Below, in pieces: positions 63,825 through 64,000 of a DNA stretch of 64,000 nucleotides. The stretch comes from Amblyornis subalaris (Eukaryota > Chordata > Aves > Passeriformes > Ptilonorhynchidae). Position 1 is the first letter of the stretch. The number at the start of each line of letters is the position of its first letter. The translations under genes and the position numbers were made by a program. The notes under the pieces are model-generated. The model saw only the letters and a program-made list of their open reading frames with translations. It was not told the DNA's origin and made no database searches. The stretch is from the NCBI GenBank assembly GCA_018881555.1, contig JACAXG010000033.1, positions 6,034,979 to 6,098,978 of the forward strand. Direction: 5' to 3'.

Positions 63825-64000
63825 TGGCCATTCTGTCAGGAGTCAGATCTTATGCTCAAATATGCTCAAATACGGAAGTGGCAAAAGAGATGAAGATGTA
63901 CTTTCTTTTCCTCATTCACCCAGAAGATCCCCAGTGACTGATACAAGACCTAAGACTATTGTAACTCTACTGATCAGAAGAAACCGCTGTNCATTGAAAC
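63825..64000 (+). mobile_element. ERV internal 3' segment, copy B (cut by window end)
   Basis: Homologous to 62017-62190 in the same orientation, 1808 bp downstream. I count about six substitutions and one fewer 10-bp unit. Its continuation lies beyond the window; if it matches copy A, a further LTR should begin roughly 430-440 bases past the window end. Confidence 0.6.

Noticed and set aside
1..64000. CRISPR arrays, operons or bacterial defence systems
   Set aside because: No spaced direct repeats, no prokaryotic gene density; the repeats are avian retroelements and microsatellites.

Overview
This looks like a stretch of bird nuclear DNA with no convincing host protein-coding gene. The evidence is the repeat content: at least four CR1 LINE pieces, the dominant avian retroposon, some ending in the CR1 tail of short ATTCTGTG-type octamers, plus several LTRs of endogenous retroviruses (ERVs) of types I associate with bird genomes. 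The DNA is AT-rich, every frame is closed at short range, and there is no operon structure, tRNA, rRNA or CRISPR array. The exact species cannot be read from the sequence. Single N bases are scattered through it, so this is a draft-quality consensus.

Layout. 1-329: 3' part of an ERV LTR on the + strand, CpG-rich at its left edge. 330-11909: non-coding DNA with a CR1 tail at 4302, an ATTT repeat and a compound AC repeat. 11910-12484: a nearly intact solo LTR on the - strand. 12485-20770: non-coding DNA with a triple 18-bp tandem repeat and an imperfect duplication of about 70 bp. 20771-21505: a probable + strand LTR with a TATA box and a perfect 94-bp CCTT tract inside it. 21506-28579: non-coding DNA with short tandem duplications and two or three blocks that look like conserved non-coding elements. 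28580-29734: a 5'-truncated CR1 with a broken reverse transcriptase. 29735-48710: non-coding DNA with a short CR1 tail at 35361 and a dense cluster of N bases from 36.4 to 45.9 kb. 48711-49625: a 5'-truncated CR1 on the - strand from a different subfamily. 49626-56749: non-coding DNA. About 56750-57507: a 3'-truncated ERVL-type LTR on the - strand carrying degenerate 45-48-bp units. 57508-62016: non-coding DNA. 62017-64000: ERV-like material in which the same internal segment occurs twice, 1808 bp apart in the same orientation, with a probable polypurine tract and LTR between the copies.

No set of genes works together here. The only recognisable coding information is the two broken CR1 reverse transcriptase remnants. 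The window is best read as intergenic or long-intron DNA shaped by retroelement insertion and replication slippage. The most interesting point is the duplicated ERV segment at the right end. I found no evidence for a new biological system.
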